Shown here one piece after another: positions 17,338-26,205 of a DNA stretch of 32,598 bases. Numbering within the stretch: position 1 is the stretch's first letter; every line of letters begins with the position of its first letter. The stretch spans positions 1 to 32,598 of the forward strand of contig JAKFYF010000003.1 in NCBI GenBank assembly GCA_021731005.1, read 5' to 3'. The notes beneath the pieces were generated by a model. The model did no database searches. It was not told the origin of the DNA and saw only the letters and a list, made by a program, of their open reading frames with translations. The stretch is from Hyphomonadaceae bacterium. GTDB lineage: Bacteria > Pseudomonadota > Alphaproteobacteria > Caulobacterales > Aquidulcibacteraceae. Both the position numbers and the translations under genes were made by a program.

Positions 17338-17856
17338 CTGCGTCCGCCGCACCCGCACCGCGCCGCCCCCTGCTTCCACCGACATCATAAAGCTGCCCAG
17401 CGCCGCGCGCCTGATGGTCACTGCCCCGCCCTCGCGGACGTGGCGGACGCCCTCCGTGCCGATTTGGGTCCAGACTTGGCCGTTGCTCATGGTGAAGCGC
17501 GCCGGCAGATTGGCGCGGCGCTCCACGCGGGCGATTTCCAATTGCAGCTCTGAAAACGCGGGCTCGGCGTTGCGTTCGCGGCCAAATAGACGCGGCAAGC
17601 TTGGGAGCGAGAAACCGAAAGCGTCGCGCTCGATCTCTTCAGCCTGGGCGCGGTCCACCGCTACAACTTCACCGCTGCTCTGCGCCTGGCGCAGTCGCCC
17701 CACCGCTTGGTCGTAACAGGCAAGCCGCTCGGCCTCACCACTGACGGCGGCGCAAGCAAACACCTGATCGAGGACGCCGGCCCGCTGCTGGGGCGTGGTC
17801 TGCGCCGCCGCGGTGGCGGCAAACAGTGCGAAAACAACAAAAGCGGCGATGCGCAT
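17335..17856 (-). CDS. Exported hypothetical protein with Cys-containing helical hairpin
   Basis: A 173-residue protein with a clear signal peptide (MRIAAFVVFALFAATAAAQ) and probable cleavage near residue 19. The mature part starts with FACAAVSGEAERLACYDQAVG, a two-cysteine motif common in periplasmic proteins of proteobacteria (VasI-like and related families). A linker follows, and then a beta-rich C-terminal domain (NGQVWTQIGTEGVRHVREGG, VTIRRAALGSFMMSVE). The two cysteines could form a disulphide. Function not assigned. A GGGGAG ribosome site precedes the ATG. It lies between and opposite to the permease genes and the peptide-binding protein gene. Confidence 0.75.
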   Translation of the reverse strand: MRIAAFVVFALFAATAAAQTTPQQRAGVLDQVFACAAVSGEAERLACYDQAVGRLRQAQSSGEVVAVDRAQAEEIERDAFGFSLPSLPRLFGRERNAEPAFSELQLEIARVERRANLPARFTMSNGQVWTQIGTEGVRHVREGGAVTIRRAALGSFMMSVEAGGGAVRVRRTQ

Positions 17857-17930
17857 TCTAGGGCTCCCCTTGGTTGGAGGATCATTCTAGAGGTCTGGCG
17901 AGGTTTGTCAGCCGGGAAGCTGAGTTCGAC

Positions 17931-19559
17931 ATGGCCATGAGGATGCAGTCCAGCAGAAGATCGCTGCTTCGCGGCATGGGCGGGGTGAGCGCAGCCGCGA
18001 TTGCGGGGTGTTCCAGCGCTCGCGTGATTGGCTTGGACAAGGTCCGCCGCTCGCTCGACATATGCAATGGGGCCGAGCCGCTTTCGCTGGATCCGCACAA
18101 GATTTCCGGGAGCTGGGAGAACAATATCGTCGGCAATATGTTCATGGGCCTGACCACTGAAAACGAAAACTCCGATCCTGTGCCGGGCATCGCCAAGAGC
18201 TGGGAGATCAGCGCCGACGGCCGCACCTGGACGTTTGCCCTGCGGCGCGCGCACTGGTCCGACGGCGAGGCGTGCGACGCGCACGATTTTGTGTTCGCAT
18301 TCCGCCGCATTCTCAATCCGGCGACACTGGCGCCGTACGCCTCCATCCTGTTTCCGATAAAACACGCCGAAGCAGTCAATGCGGGCGCGCGTCCACCCGA
18401 GGATCTGGGTTTGCGCGCGCTCGACGATTTGACGCTCGAATTGGAACTTGAGCACCCCGCGCCATACCTGCCGCAATTGCTGAAACACTACACGGCCTTC
18501 CCGGTTCCCAAGCACCGAGTGGAGCGGCACGGCGAGGATTGGATCAAGCCGGAAAACATCGTCGTCAACGGGCCGTTCATCCTGCACCGCTGGTGGTCCA
18601 ATTACATCGTTCACCTGGCGCGCAACCCAGCCTTCTTCGACGCCGACAACGTCATCATGGAGCACCTCTATTATTATCCGACGACGGATGTTGGCGCGAT
18701 GACGCGCCGCGTCTTGGCCAAGGAGGCCGGCTGGGCCACGCGCTTTCCGTCCAACCAGGTTGAGATGTTGCGCCAGGAGCTGCCGGGTTATCCGCGCGTG
18801 GCGCCGTACCTTTATTGCAATTATTTTTCCTTCAACACTACGCGCCCGCCGTTCAACGACGTACTCGTGCGCCAAGCCTTGTCCATGGCCCACGAACGTG
18901 AGCTCCTGGCCCAGCAAATCTATAGAACCGGCGAACGGCCCGCTTACTCGCTTGTTCCGCCGGGAATAGCGAATTACCCCGGCACGGCGCGCTATCGGTG
19001 GGCGGGGCGCCCAATTGCGGAGCGGCGCCAAGAGAGCGAACGCCTGTTGCGCGCCGCGGGGTACGGCCCAGACAGTCCGCTGCGTTTTGAACTCTCGCAC
19101 CGCAACACCGGCGACTATCCGCGCGTCGCGGTGGTGGTGCAGGATCAATGGCGCTCGATCGCGCCATGGGTCAGCGTGCAATTGCACGCCGCCGAACCGC
19201 AGGTGCATTTTGAGAATTTACTGGCCAAGCGGTTCGATTGCGCCGATGACGGCTGGGGCGCCGACTATAACGACGCCAAGAATTTTTTGTATCTGCTGGA
19301 AACGCGCACCGGACCGCAGAATTATGCCGGGTACTCAAACCCCGAATACGATCGGCTGGTGCGAGATTCCGATTTCGAGCCCGATGCTGCCAAGCGCGGC
19401 GAGCTCATGGCTAGAGCAGAGCAACTGATGCTGGACGATGCGCCGGTGTGCATGAGCACCTTCATCAATTCAACCAACCTCGTTCACCCCGACCTCACCG
19501 GCTATGCGGACAACATCGAAGACATCCATCGTGCACGGTGGTTTGGGTTCAGGGCCTAG
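17931..19559 (+). CDS. Peptide ABC transporter substrate-binding lipoprotein (OppA-like, SBP_bac_5)
   Basis: A 542-residue extracytoplasmic binding protein. The N-terminus has a twin-arginine-like SSRRSLLRG and a lipobox (AAIAGC, Cys27), so it is a membrane-anchored lipoprotein, possibly Tat-exported. Family motifs: AEPLSLDPHKISGSWENNI, PGIAKSWEISADGRTWTF, HWSDGEACDAHDFVFAFRRI, a VNGPFIL segment and SNPEYDRLV in the C-terminal lobe. It probably delivers oligopeptides to the OppB/OppC-like permeases encoded 800 bases upstream on the same strand. I chose the ATG at 17931; further upstream codons lack signal-peptide character. Its stop codon shares CTAG with the stop of the convergent oligopeptidase gene. 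Confidence 0.9.
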   Translation: MAMRMQSSRRSLLRGMGGVSAAAIAGCSSARVIGLDKVRRSLDICNGAEPLSLDPHKISGSWENNIVGNMFMGLTTENENSDPVPGIAKSWEISADGRTWTFALRRAHWSDGEACDAHDFVFAFRRILNPATLAPYASILFPIKHAEAVNAGARPPEDLGLRALDDLTLELELEHPAPYLPQLLKHYTAFPVPKHRVERHGEDWIKPENIVVNGPFILHRWWSNYIVHLARNPAFFDADNVIMEHLYYYPTTDVGAMTRRVLAKEAGWATRFPSNQVEMLRQELPGYPRVAPYLYCNYFSFNTTRPPFNDVLVRQALSMAHERELLAQQIYRTGERPAYSLVPPGIANYPGTARYRWAGRPIAERRQESERLLRAAGYGPDSPLRFELSHRNTGDYPRVAVVVQDQWRSIAPWVSVQLHAAEPQVHFENLLAKRFDCADDGWGADYNDAKNFLYLLETRTGPQNYAGYSNPEYDRLVRDSDFEPDAAKRGELMARAEQLMLDDAPVCMSTFINSTNLVHPDLTGYADNIEDIHRARWFGFRA

Positions 19560-21727
19560 AATCTCCCGCCTGCTTCCTCCCCCCCCACCGCCTTGATCGC
19601 GAACGCGTAGTCGTGGGCGATTTCGCGCAGATGCTCGAACCGTCCCGCCGAACCCGCGTGGCCGGCGCCCATGTTCATCTTGAGCAAAACGGGCCGATTG
19701 CTTGTCGTGTGCGGCCTGAGTTTGGCGACCCATTTCGCCGGCTCCCAATAGGTGACGCGCGGATCGGTGAGGCCTCCGGTCGAAAGCACGGCCGGGTAGG
19801 GGCGCGCGGCTATGTTGGTGTAGGGACAATAGGAAGCCATGTAGTCGTAGGCGGCGGGGTCCTCGATCGGATTGCCCCATTCGGGCCATTCGGGCGGGGT
19901 CAGCGGCAGCGATGTGTCGCTCATGGTGTTGATCACGTCGATGAACGGCACGCCGCCGATTACGCCCGCCCAGAGCTCGGGGCGCATATTGTTGATCGCA
20001 CCCATCAGCAGTCCGCCCGCCGAGCGTCCTTCAGCGACAATGTTGCCGGCGCGCGCGTAGCCGCGCGCGATCAGTTCTTCGGCGCAGGCGACGAAATCGG
20101 TGAAGGTATTGCGCTTGGTGAAGCGGCGCCCGTCCTGAAACCAGCCGAAGCCCATCTCCGAGCCGCCACGCACGTGGGCGATGGCGTACACCCAGCCGCG
20201 GTCGACCAGACTTAGCCTCTGCGTGGAAAAATCCGCGTCCATGGCATAGCCGTAGGAGCCGTAGCCATAGAGCAGCATGGGCGCCGAACCATCGAGCGGG
20301 GTTCCGCGCTTCATCAGCACCGTGATCGGCACGCGCTTGCCGTCGGACGCGGCAGCGAAGAAGCGCTGCGCGACATAAGCCGCCGCGTCGTGCCCGGAGG
20401 GAATCTCCTGCGTCTTGCGCAGTGTGCGGGTGTGCGACCGCATGTCGTAATCGAACCATTGCGTCGGCGTGGTCGGCGATTCGTAGGTGTAGCGCTGGAT
20501 CGCGGTATCGTATTCGTAGCCGCCGGCGAGTTCGACTAAATAAGCCTCCTCCGCGAAGGCGATGGCGTGCTCGCCGCCGTCGCGGTGGGCCACGACGATG
20601 CGCGGCAGCGCGTTGGCGCGCTCCGAACGCACGAGATAGTCCTTCTTGGCGGCGAGCCCGAGAATATAACGGCCCGGCTCGTGCGGGATGAACTCGCTCC
20701 AGTTTGCGCGCGCGGTGGCGCCTGGCGCGCAGGCCATCACTTTGAAGTCAACCGCGCCGTCGCCATTGCTCAGCACATACCAGCGACCGTTCCAGTGCGT
20801 GGGCGTGTAGAGGAGGTCGGCCTCGCGCGCGGCGAACAACGCAGGCGCCGCGGTGGGATCGGCGGCTGGGATCGTGTAGTATTCGGACTGCGCGTTGTTG
20901 CCAGCGGCGATCAGAATGAATTCACGGCTCTCGCTGGGGTAGACGCTGAGGAAGAAGCCTTCGTCCGGCTCGTCGTACACCAGCGTATCCTCGCCGCCGC
21001 GCGCGGGGCGGCGGTAGATCTTCGCCGGGCGGCCGTTGTCATCGCGGAAGGTCCAGAACAAAAAGCGCGAGTCCGGGGACCAGCAGAAATCTCCGGTGCA
21101 ATTCTCGACCCGGTGCGCCAGCGTTTCCCCGCTCGCAAGGTCTTTCACATAGACCCTGTAGATTTCCGATCCCTGCTCATCGACGGCGTAGGCGTAGAGC
21201 GCGTGGTCGGGCGAGTGCTGCGCGGCGATCACCTTGTAGAAGGTCTTGCCGCGTGCTTGTTCGTCGACATCGATGAGCACGGATTCCGGCCCGTCCTGGC
21301 CGCGCGGGCGGCGTACATATTTCGGATGCTGCGCGCCGATCTCGAAGCGGCGATAATACTCCCACGCGCCGTCCGGCGTCGGCACGGAGGAATCGTCCTC
21401 TTTGGTGCGCCCGCGCATTTCCTGGTAGAGCTTTTCCTGCAGCGCCTGCGTCGGCGCCATCAGCGCTTCGCGATAGGCGTTCTCTTCGTTGAGATAGGCG
21501 CGGATATCGGCGCGCAGCACCGAAGGGTCGCGCATCACCTCTTGCCAGTTCTCGTCCTTAAGCCAGGCGTAATTGTCGGTGCGCGTGCGGCCCAGCTGGG
21601 TGATGGTCTTGGGCTCGATGCGGGCGACGGGCGGAGTGGGCGTTTCGGTCATGGGAGAATCCGTGGTGGCGCAGGCGGGAAGGAGGGCGAGAGCGGCGCT
21701 GGAGGTGAGCAATTCGCGGCGGTTCAT
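19556..21727 (-). CDS. S9A prolyl oligopeptidase family peptidase (oligopeptidase B-like)
   Basis: A 723-residue serine peptidase: an N-terminal seven-bladed propeller (DNYAWLKDENW start) and a C-terminal alpha/beta-hydrolase. The catalytic triad is visible as Ser569 in AEGRSAGGLLMG, Asp655 in GGLTDPRVTYWEP and His690 in GAGHAGSAGR. The signal MNRRELLTSSAALALLPAC has a lipobox (Cys19), so it is probably a periplasmic lipoprotein, unlike cytoplasmic PtrB. It cleaves short peptides, probably after basic residues if it is a true oligopeptidase B. GAGGAG precedes the ATG. It is the last gene of a tight minus-strand set (MaoC, PP2C-like, this gene), and convergent with the peptide-binding protein. 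Confidence 0.93.
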   Translation of the reverse strand: MNRRELLTSSAALALLPACATTDSPMTETPTPPVARIEPKTITQLGRTRTDNYAWLKDENWQEVMRDPSVLRADIRAYLNEENAYREALMAPTQALQEKLYQEMRGRTKEDDSSVPTPDGAWEYYRRFEIGAQHPKYVRRPRGQDGPESVLIDVDEQARGKTFYKVIAAQHSPDHALYAYAVDEQGSEIYRVYVKDLASGETLAHRVENCTGDFCWSPDSRFLFWTFRDDNGRPAKIYRRPARGGEDTLVYDEPDEGFFLSVYPSESREFILIAAGNNAQSEYYTIPAADPTAAPALFAAREADLLYTPTHWNGRWYVLSNGDGAVDFKVMACAPGATARANWSEFIPHEPGRYILGLAAKKDYLVRSERANALPRIVVAHRDGGEHAIAFAEEAYLVELAGGYEYDTAIQRYTYESPTTPTQWFDYDMRSHTRTLRKTQEIPSGHDAAAYVAQRFFAAASDGKRVPITVLMKRGTPLDGSAPMLLYGYGSYGYAMDADFSTQRLSLVDRGWVYAIAHVRGGSEMGFGWFQDGRRFTKRNTFTDFVACAEELIARGYARAGNIVAEGRSAGGLLMGAINNMRPELWAGVIGGVPFIDVINTMSDTSLPLTPPEWPEWGNPIEDPAAYDYMASYCPYTNIAARPYPAVLSTGGLTDPRVTYWEPAKWVAKLRPHTTSNRPVLLKMNMGAGHAGSAGRFEHLREIAHDYAFAIKAVGGEEAGGRF

Positions 21728-21737
21728 GGAATTCTCC

Positions 21738-22568
21738 TCATATCAGCCGCATCAAAAGGGCAGTGGCGTCGTCGCTCTTCTTGAAGCGAGGATGCAAAGC
21801 GCCCGCCTCGTCGGCGTTTTCGATCGCGCGCAGCTCGCGCCCCAATTCGTGCACGCCCTTGTCGAGCGCGGCGCGCACCAGCCCCCGAGCATCATAGGCC
21901 CGGTAGCGATCGGCTAGCGCGGAAAAACCGTCGGTCATGAGCAGCAGGTGCGCCGGGCGGGAGATCACCCAGGAGAATGCGCGCGCCTGGTCGGCGCAGG
22001 CGGGATCGAGGCAGAAGGTCCAGCGTGAGCCTGGCTTGTTCAATTCCGCCCGCATGCGGCGCAGCATGCCGATGGTATCCGCGCGGCGCAGTAGCGGTTC
22101 GTGTCGGTCAGTCTGCTTGGCCGCGAGGGTGCTTTCGTCATTGGCGGCATCCGCCGGTCCGCCCGCGACGAACACAGCGCCCGCGGCGTCGAGCGCAAAC
22201 ACCCGGCAGTCGCCGAGGTCGAGCGCGGCAATGCCGGCCTCGGTTTCCTCCAGCATCAGCAGCGAGGAGATCGGCGATTGCCAGCGCTCATAGCTTTGAG
22301 CTCCCACGCGCTGCATGAATGCCGCGCCGGCATAAAGGCTCGCGCGGCGAACTGCCTCCCTAATGCTGTCGCACGCGCCGTGGTGCAAACAAGCATTGGC
22401 GAAGTGCGCGATCCAAGCGGCGTCGGACGGGCCGCCCATGAGCGGGGCGTCGCCGAGGTCGGTAGCGCCGTCCAGCACCCATGCGCTACCCCCCGCGAAT
22501 CCAAACGCATCGTCATTCTGCTTGGCGCGGTCGCCGGCCAGCGAAAGCGATTCGACGAAGGTGAGCAC
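21738..22568 (-). CDS. PP2C-like protein phosphatase
   Basis: A 276-residue cytoplasmic protein with the PPM/PP2C layout: GDRAKQNDDAFG at the N-terminus, WVLDGATDLGD (metal-binding Asp33-Gly34), ALDLGDCRVFALD in the GDSR position, LLLMTDGFSALADRY as the LxxTDG motif, and FKKSDDATALLMRL at the end. Such phosphatases dephosphorylate Ser/Thr residues with manganese or magnesium; the partner kinase and substrate are not in the window. The start is GTG at 22568, since the family begins right there (VLTFVESLSLAGDR) and a GAGG-containing stretch precedes it. The gene lies 11 bases after the MaoC stop and 10 bases before the oligopeptidase start. Confidence 0.8.
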   Translation of the reverse strand: MLTFVESLSLAGDRAKQNDDAFGFAGGSAWVLDGATDLGDAPLMGGPSDAAWIAHFANACLHHGACDSIREAVRRASLYAGAAFMQRVGAQSYERWQSPISSLLMLEETEAGIAALDLGDCRVFALDAAGAVFVAGGPADAANDESTLAAKQTDRHEPLLRRADTIGMLRRMRAELNKPGSRWTFCLDPACADQARAFSWVISRPAHLLLMTDGFSALADRYRAYDARGLVRAALDKGVHELGRELRAIENADEAGALHPRFKKSDDATALLMRLI

Positions 22569-22579
22569 GAGAGAGGCCT

Positions 22580-23029
22580 CTAGGCCGGATAGAGCAGGCT
22601 GATATTCTCTGCGACGCAGGCGGGACGCTCCTGGCCTTCGACCTCGATGGTGCATTGGTTCACCACTTGATACGCGCCCGCGCGCATGTCGGCCGACAGC
22701 ATGGTCACGCGCATGCGGATGCGCCCGCCCACCGGCGCCACATTGGTGAAGCGCACTTTGTTGGAGCCGTAATTGATGCCGCGGCCGACGCCCTGGTACT
22801 GGATGATGTTCTTGGCCAGGAACGGGATCAGCGACACCACCAGAAATCCGTGCGCAATCGGTGCGCCGAGCTCCTTTGTCGCTCGTTCGACGTCGACATG
22901 GATCCATTGGTGGTCGCCCGTCGCGTCGGCGAAACGATTGACCCTGTCCTGGGTGATTTCCAGCCAGTCGGAAACACCAATCTCCTGGCCGACCAGGGTT
23001 GGCAGATCGGCTAATGGGACTTCGCGCAT
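22580..23029 (-). CDS. MaoC-family (R)-specific enoyl-CoA hydratase/dehydratase
   Basis: A 149-residue single hot-dog-fold protein. The hydratase motif is complete: FADATGDHQWIHVD with the catalytic Asp39 and His44, followed by ELGAPIAHGFLVVSLIPFL. It hydrates or dehydrates a short acyl-CoA; the NYGSNKVRFTNVAPVGGRIR segment is typical of the NodN/MaoC subgroup. An AGGAG ribosome site just before the ATG at 23029 settles the start; upstream codons are not conserved. It heads the three-gene set with the PP2C-like phosphatase and the oligopeptidase, 56 bases after the VapC-like toxin gene. Confidence 0.92.
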   Translation of the reverse strand: MREVPLADLPTLVGQEIGVSDWLEITQDRVNRFADATGDHQWIHVDVERATKELGAPIAHGFLVVSLIPFLAKNIIQYQGVGRGINYGSNKVRFTNVAPVGGRIRMRVTMLSADMRAGAYQVVNQCTIEVEGQERPACVAENISLLYPA

Positions 23030-23085
23030 GGGGGGCTCCTGTCGGCGGCAGCTAGCGCGGGCCGGCGCGTCTTGTCGAGCTTGGC

Positions 23086-23475
23086 CTAGGGGGCAAGCAC
23101 TTGCACGAATTGGCCCCCCGCTGCGCTGAGCCGGCCATCGGCGGTCCAAAGCGCGGAACACGCGTGATGCTGCGCACAGGCAAGGTGCAGGGCGTCGGGC
23201 AGCTTCAACGAGGAGAGCGCGCGAAGACGGGCGGCATTAACATAGACCTCCTCTGGCATGCCGAGCCGAATGAAACGCCCGAAGACGCCCTCGAAGTTGC
23301 GCTGCAGCGGAAGATCGTGGGTTTTGAAGGGCAAAACGAGGCATTCGCCGACCACCAGCGGCGAGATCGCAAACTGAGTTGAGGCCGCAGCCGCAATAGC
23401 CTGATCGACGCGCGCAAACCAAACCGGGTGTTGTTGCACGAGGTAGATGACGAGACAGGAGTCGAGATAGATCAA
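23086..23475 (-). CDS. VapC-type PIN-domain toxin
   Basis: A 129-residue PIN-domain ribonuclease. The acidic metal-binding residues are in place: Asp5 in MIYLDSC, Glu44 in VVGECLVLP, Asp94 in LPDALHLA and Asp113 in TADGRL. Such toxins cleave tRNA or rRNA when released from their antitoxin. The start is TTG at 23475, overlapping the antitoxin stop (TTGA), which implies translational coupling and low toxin yield relative to antitoxin. The pairing is with a Phd-type antitoxin, not a VapB, as is common for this PIN subgroup. Confidence 0.88.
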   Translation of the reverse strand: MIYLDSCLVIYLVQQHPVWFARVDQAIAAAASTQFAISPLVVGECLVLPFKTHDLPLQRNFEGVFGRFIRLGMPEEVYVNAARLRALSSLKLPDALHLACAQHHACSALWTADGRLSAAGGQFVQVLAP

Positions 23476-23732
23476 TCCCAGGCCGCTCGCTCTTCGGCAA
23501 TGAAGGCGTCGATTTCCTCAGCGCTACGACGCGAACTCTCTGGCAGCGGATTTTCTTGGAGCCATTTGAGGATGCTAGCCCCGGTCCCGATCTGAGGCGC
23601 CACTGGATTAGCCGCCACCAGCCGCGCCACGGGCTCTCCCCGATTGGCGATCACCACCTCTTCGCCGGCCTGCACCGCGCGCAAAAGCTCGGAAAGCCGG
23701 TTCTTGGCTTCGAGGACATTTACCTTGATCAT
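23472..23732 (-). CDS. Phd/YefM-type antitoxin
   Basis: An 86-residue antitoxin. The N-terminal DNA-binding Phd fold reads MIKVNVLEAKNRLSELLRAV followed by GEEVVIANRGEPVARLV. The C-terminal acidic tail (SAEEIDAFIAEERAAWD) is the part expected to wrap the toxin. I chose the ATG at 23732; a TTG two codons upstream (23738) is also in frame. No Shine-Dalgarno sequence is visible, so the mRNA may be leaderless. Directly upstream is a pair of direct repeats that could be its own operator. Confidence 0.88.
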   Translation of the reverse strand: MIKVNVLEAKNRLSELLRAVQAGEEVVIANRGEPVARLVAANPVAPQIGTGASILKWLQENPLPESSRRSAEEIDAFIAEERAAWD

Positions 23733-23763
23733 GGCCAAGTTGGTAACACAACCTGGCTAAGTT
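23732..23763 (-). promoter_or_regulatory. Candidate toxin-antitoxin operator: two direct repeats
   Basis: TGGCCAAGTT (23732-23741) and TGGCTAAGTT (23754-23763) are direct repeats 22 bases apart, about two helical turns, with GGTAACACAACC between them. One touches the antitoxin start codon. Phd antitoxins repress their own promoter at such repeated sites; the assignment here is from position and pattern only. Confidence 0.45.
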
Positions 23764-23825
23764 AGCAATATGAGGGGCTGGTCCCTTGGTTGCTGCACCG
23801 CCGCAAACTGGTCTATCCCCCGCCC

Positions 23826-26072
23826 ATGTCCCTCGACCCCATCGCGCCAGGAACCCTGGCGCTCGCCGAAGAATTCGGCCTTTCCGCCGACGAGTACCAA
23901 CTTGTGCTGCAGAAGCTCGGCCGTACCCCCAACGTCACCGAGCTTGGCATCTTCTCGGTGATGTGGAGCGAGCATTGTTCGTACAAATCCACGCGCGTGC
24001 ATCTGGCGAAGTTCCCGACCAAGGCGCCCCACGTGATCTACGGCCCGGGCGAGAACGCCGGCGCCATCGATATCGGCGCCGGTCCTGATGGAAAACCGCT
24101 CGCAGCCATCTTCAAGATGGAGAGCCACAACCACCCAAGTTTCATCGAGCCGTTCCAGGGCGCGGCCACCGGCGTCGGCGGCATTCTGCGCGACGTGTTC
24201 ACCATGGGCGCGCGGCCCATCGCGATCATGAATGCGCTGCGTTTCGGCGCGCCCGAGCATCCGAAAACGCGCAAGCTGGTGGATGGCGTCGTCAGCGGCA
24301 TCAGCTTTTACGGCAATTGCGTCGGCGTGCCGACCGTGGGCGGAGAAACCAATTTCGACAAGCGCTACAACGGCAACATCCTGGTCAACGTGTTCTGCCT
24401 CGGCATTGCCCCGCGCGACAGAATTTTCACCTCCGCCGCCAAGGGCGCGGGCAACCCGGTCGTGTATGTCGGGGCCAAGACCGGCCGCGACGGCATTCAC
24501 GGCGCCACCATGGCTAGCGCCGAATTCGTCGAGGGCGACGACAGCCAGCGCCCCACTGTACAAGTCGGCGATCCGTTCCTGGAAAAATTGCTGATCGAAG
24601 CTTGTCTAGAATTAATGGAAACCGACGCCATTATCGGCATCCAGGACATGGGCGCGGCGGGGCTGACATCCTCGTCCATCGAAATGGCGTCGAAAGGCGG
24701 CGCGGGGATCGAACTCGATCTCGACGCCGTGCCCGCGCGCGAAGAGGGCATGACGCCCTACGAATTCATGCTCAGCGAAAGCCAGGAGCGCATGCTCATG
24801 GTGCTGAAGCCAGGGCGTGAAGGCCAGGCCAAGGCGATTTTCGATAAATGGAATCTCGATGCCGCGGTGATCGGTGCCACCACAGACACCGGAAATCTCA
24901 CCCTGCGCTGGCATGGCGAGATCGTCTGCGATTTGCCGCTGGCGCCGCTCGCGGACGAAGCGCCAAAATACGAACGGCCCCACGTGGCGCCGCTGAAGGC
25001 GATCCCGCTGAATGCGGGCGAGCAAAAACGGCTGGTGGAAGATTATCCAGGCTTCGCCGCGTCGCTGAGCAAGCTGATGGCTTCGCCCGACATCTGCTCA
25101 AAGCGCTGGATCTGGGAGCAGTACGATCGCGACGTCATGGGCGACACCGTCGCCGATTCCGGAAGTGACGCCGCAATCGTACGACTTTTTCCAGGCCCGC
25201 GCGCGCTTGCGATGACTTGCGACGTGACCCCGCGCTATGTCGAGGCCGATGCCTACGAAGGCGGCAAGCAGGCGGTGGCGGAGGCGTGGCGCAATTTGAG
25301 CGCAGTCGGCGCGCGCCCGCTTGCGGTCACCGACAATCTCAATTTCGGCAACCCGCAACGCCCCGAAATCATGGGGCAAGTTGTTTACGCCATCGAAGGC
25401 ATGGCCGAAGCCTGCCGCGCGCTCGATTTTCCCGTCATCAGCGGCAATGTCAGCTTGTACAACGAGACCGACGGCAAGGCGATACTGCCAACCCCGGCGA
25501 TCGGCGGCGTCGGCATTCTAGAGAATATGGAGCGGCGTGCGACGGCAGATGCGCTCAAAGCGGGCGACGTGCTGGTGCTGATCGGCGAGGGCGCGGGCCA
25601 TCTCGGCCAGAGCATGTATGCGCGCGAGCTGTTTGGACTGGGCGGCGCGGCCCCGCTTGTGGACCTCGCGCTAGAGAAGAGAAACGGCGATTTCGTACGC
25701 GCACTGATCGCGGATGGCATGGTGCGGGCGTGCCACGATCTCAGCGATGGCGGCTTGGCTTGCGCGGTGGCTGAAATGGCGCTGGGTTCGGGCATTGGCG
25801 TTGCGCTCGGCTATCAAGGCGATCTGAGCGACGTGGCGGTTCTCTACGGCGAAGACCAGGCGCGCTATTTGATCGGGCTGTCGCCGAACCGCATGGACGC
25901 GCTGGAGAGCCGCGCGCGCGCGGAGGGTGTGGCGTTCCTAGTTGTTGGCGAAGCCGGTGGACGCGAGCTGAGTTATCTTGGCGCCTCCGGTAACCGCGAA
26001 TGCGTCTCGCTTGAAGGCCTGCGCAAGGCGCACGAGGATTGGTTGCCGGGCTATATGAAGGTCGCGCACTAA
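23826..26072 (+). CDS. purL: Phosphoribosylformylglycinamidine synthase subunit PurL (small type)
   Basis: ATP-dependent amidation of FGAR to FGAM in purine synthesis; the ammonia comes from a separate PurQ with PurS as bridge, neither of which is in the window. The 748-residue length fits the small alphaproteobacterial or Gram-positive PurL rather than the 1300-residue fused form. Motifs: the N-terminal [56 protein letters not shown], the [15 protein letters not shown] helix, and [18 protein letters not shown] in the second half. I chose the ATG at 23826; a frame opening a few codons earlier lacks family sequence. No ribosome site is evident. Confidence 0.97.
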   Translation: MSLDPIAPGTLALAEEFGLSADEYQLVLQKLGRTPNVTELGIFSVMWSEHCSYKSTRVHLAKFPTKAPHVIYGPGENAGAIDIGAGPDGKPLAAIFKMESHNHPSFIEPFQGAATGVGGILRDVFTMGARPIAIMNALRFGAPEHPKTRKLVDGVVSGISFYGNCVGVPTVGGETNFDKRYNGNILVNVFCLGIAPRDRIFTSAAKGAGNPVVYVGAKTGRDGIHGATMASAEFVEGDDSQRPTVQVGDPFLEKLLIEACLELMETDAIIGIQDMGAAGLTSSSIEMASKGGAGIELDLDAVPAREEGMTPYEFMLSESQERMLMVLKPGREGQAKAIFDKWNLDAAVIGATTDTGNLTLRWHGEIVCDLPLAPLADEAPKYERPHVAPLKAIPLNAGEQKRLVEDYPGFAASLSKLMASPDICSKRWIWEQYDRDVMGDTVADSGSDAAIVRLFPGPRALAMTCDVTPRYVEADAYEGGKQAVAEAWRNLSAVGARPLAVTDNLNFGNPQRPEIMGQVVYAIEGMAEACRALDFPVISGNVSLYNETDGKAILPTPAIGGVGILENMERRATADALKAGDVLVLIGEGAGHLGQSMYARELFGLGGAAPLVDLALEKRNGDFVRALIADGMVRACHDLSDGGLACAVAEMALGSGIGVALGYQGDLSDVAVLYGEDQARYLIGLSPNRMDALESRARAEGVAFLVVGEAGGRELSYLGASGNRECVSLEGLRKAHEDWLPGYMKVAH

Positions 26073-26083
26073 AACGGAGCGAT

Positions 26084-26137
26084 CCTTCTCCCCGTGCGCG
26101 GGGAGAAGGTGGCCCGAAGGGCCGGATGGGGGGCTTA
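26084..26137. repeat. Dispersed palindromic repeat, CCTTCTCCCC family
   Basis: Perfect hairpin arms CCTTCTCCCC and GGGGAGAAGG (26084-26109) are followed by TGGCCCGAAGGGCCGGATGG, containing a second small hairpin GGCCC-GAA-GGGCC-like. This two-hairpin layout is a common intergenic repeat of alphaproteobacteria. It lies between purL and gor on the same strand and may terminate or process the purL transcript. The core is shared with 6268-6301. Confidence 0.7.
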
Positions 26138-26205
26138 CGGTCTCTCCGGATAGAGCGGGTTGCCTCTGCGTTGCGTGAACCAAGGGAAAGCGCCAGATAC
26201 ACGCC

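Noticed and set aside
20567-21784. 405-codon plus-strand frame opposite the oligopeptidase gene
   Set aside because: Shadow of the S9A peptidase, whose catalytic triad is complete on the minus strand.
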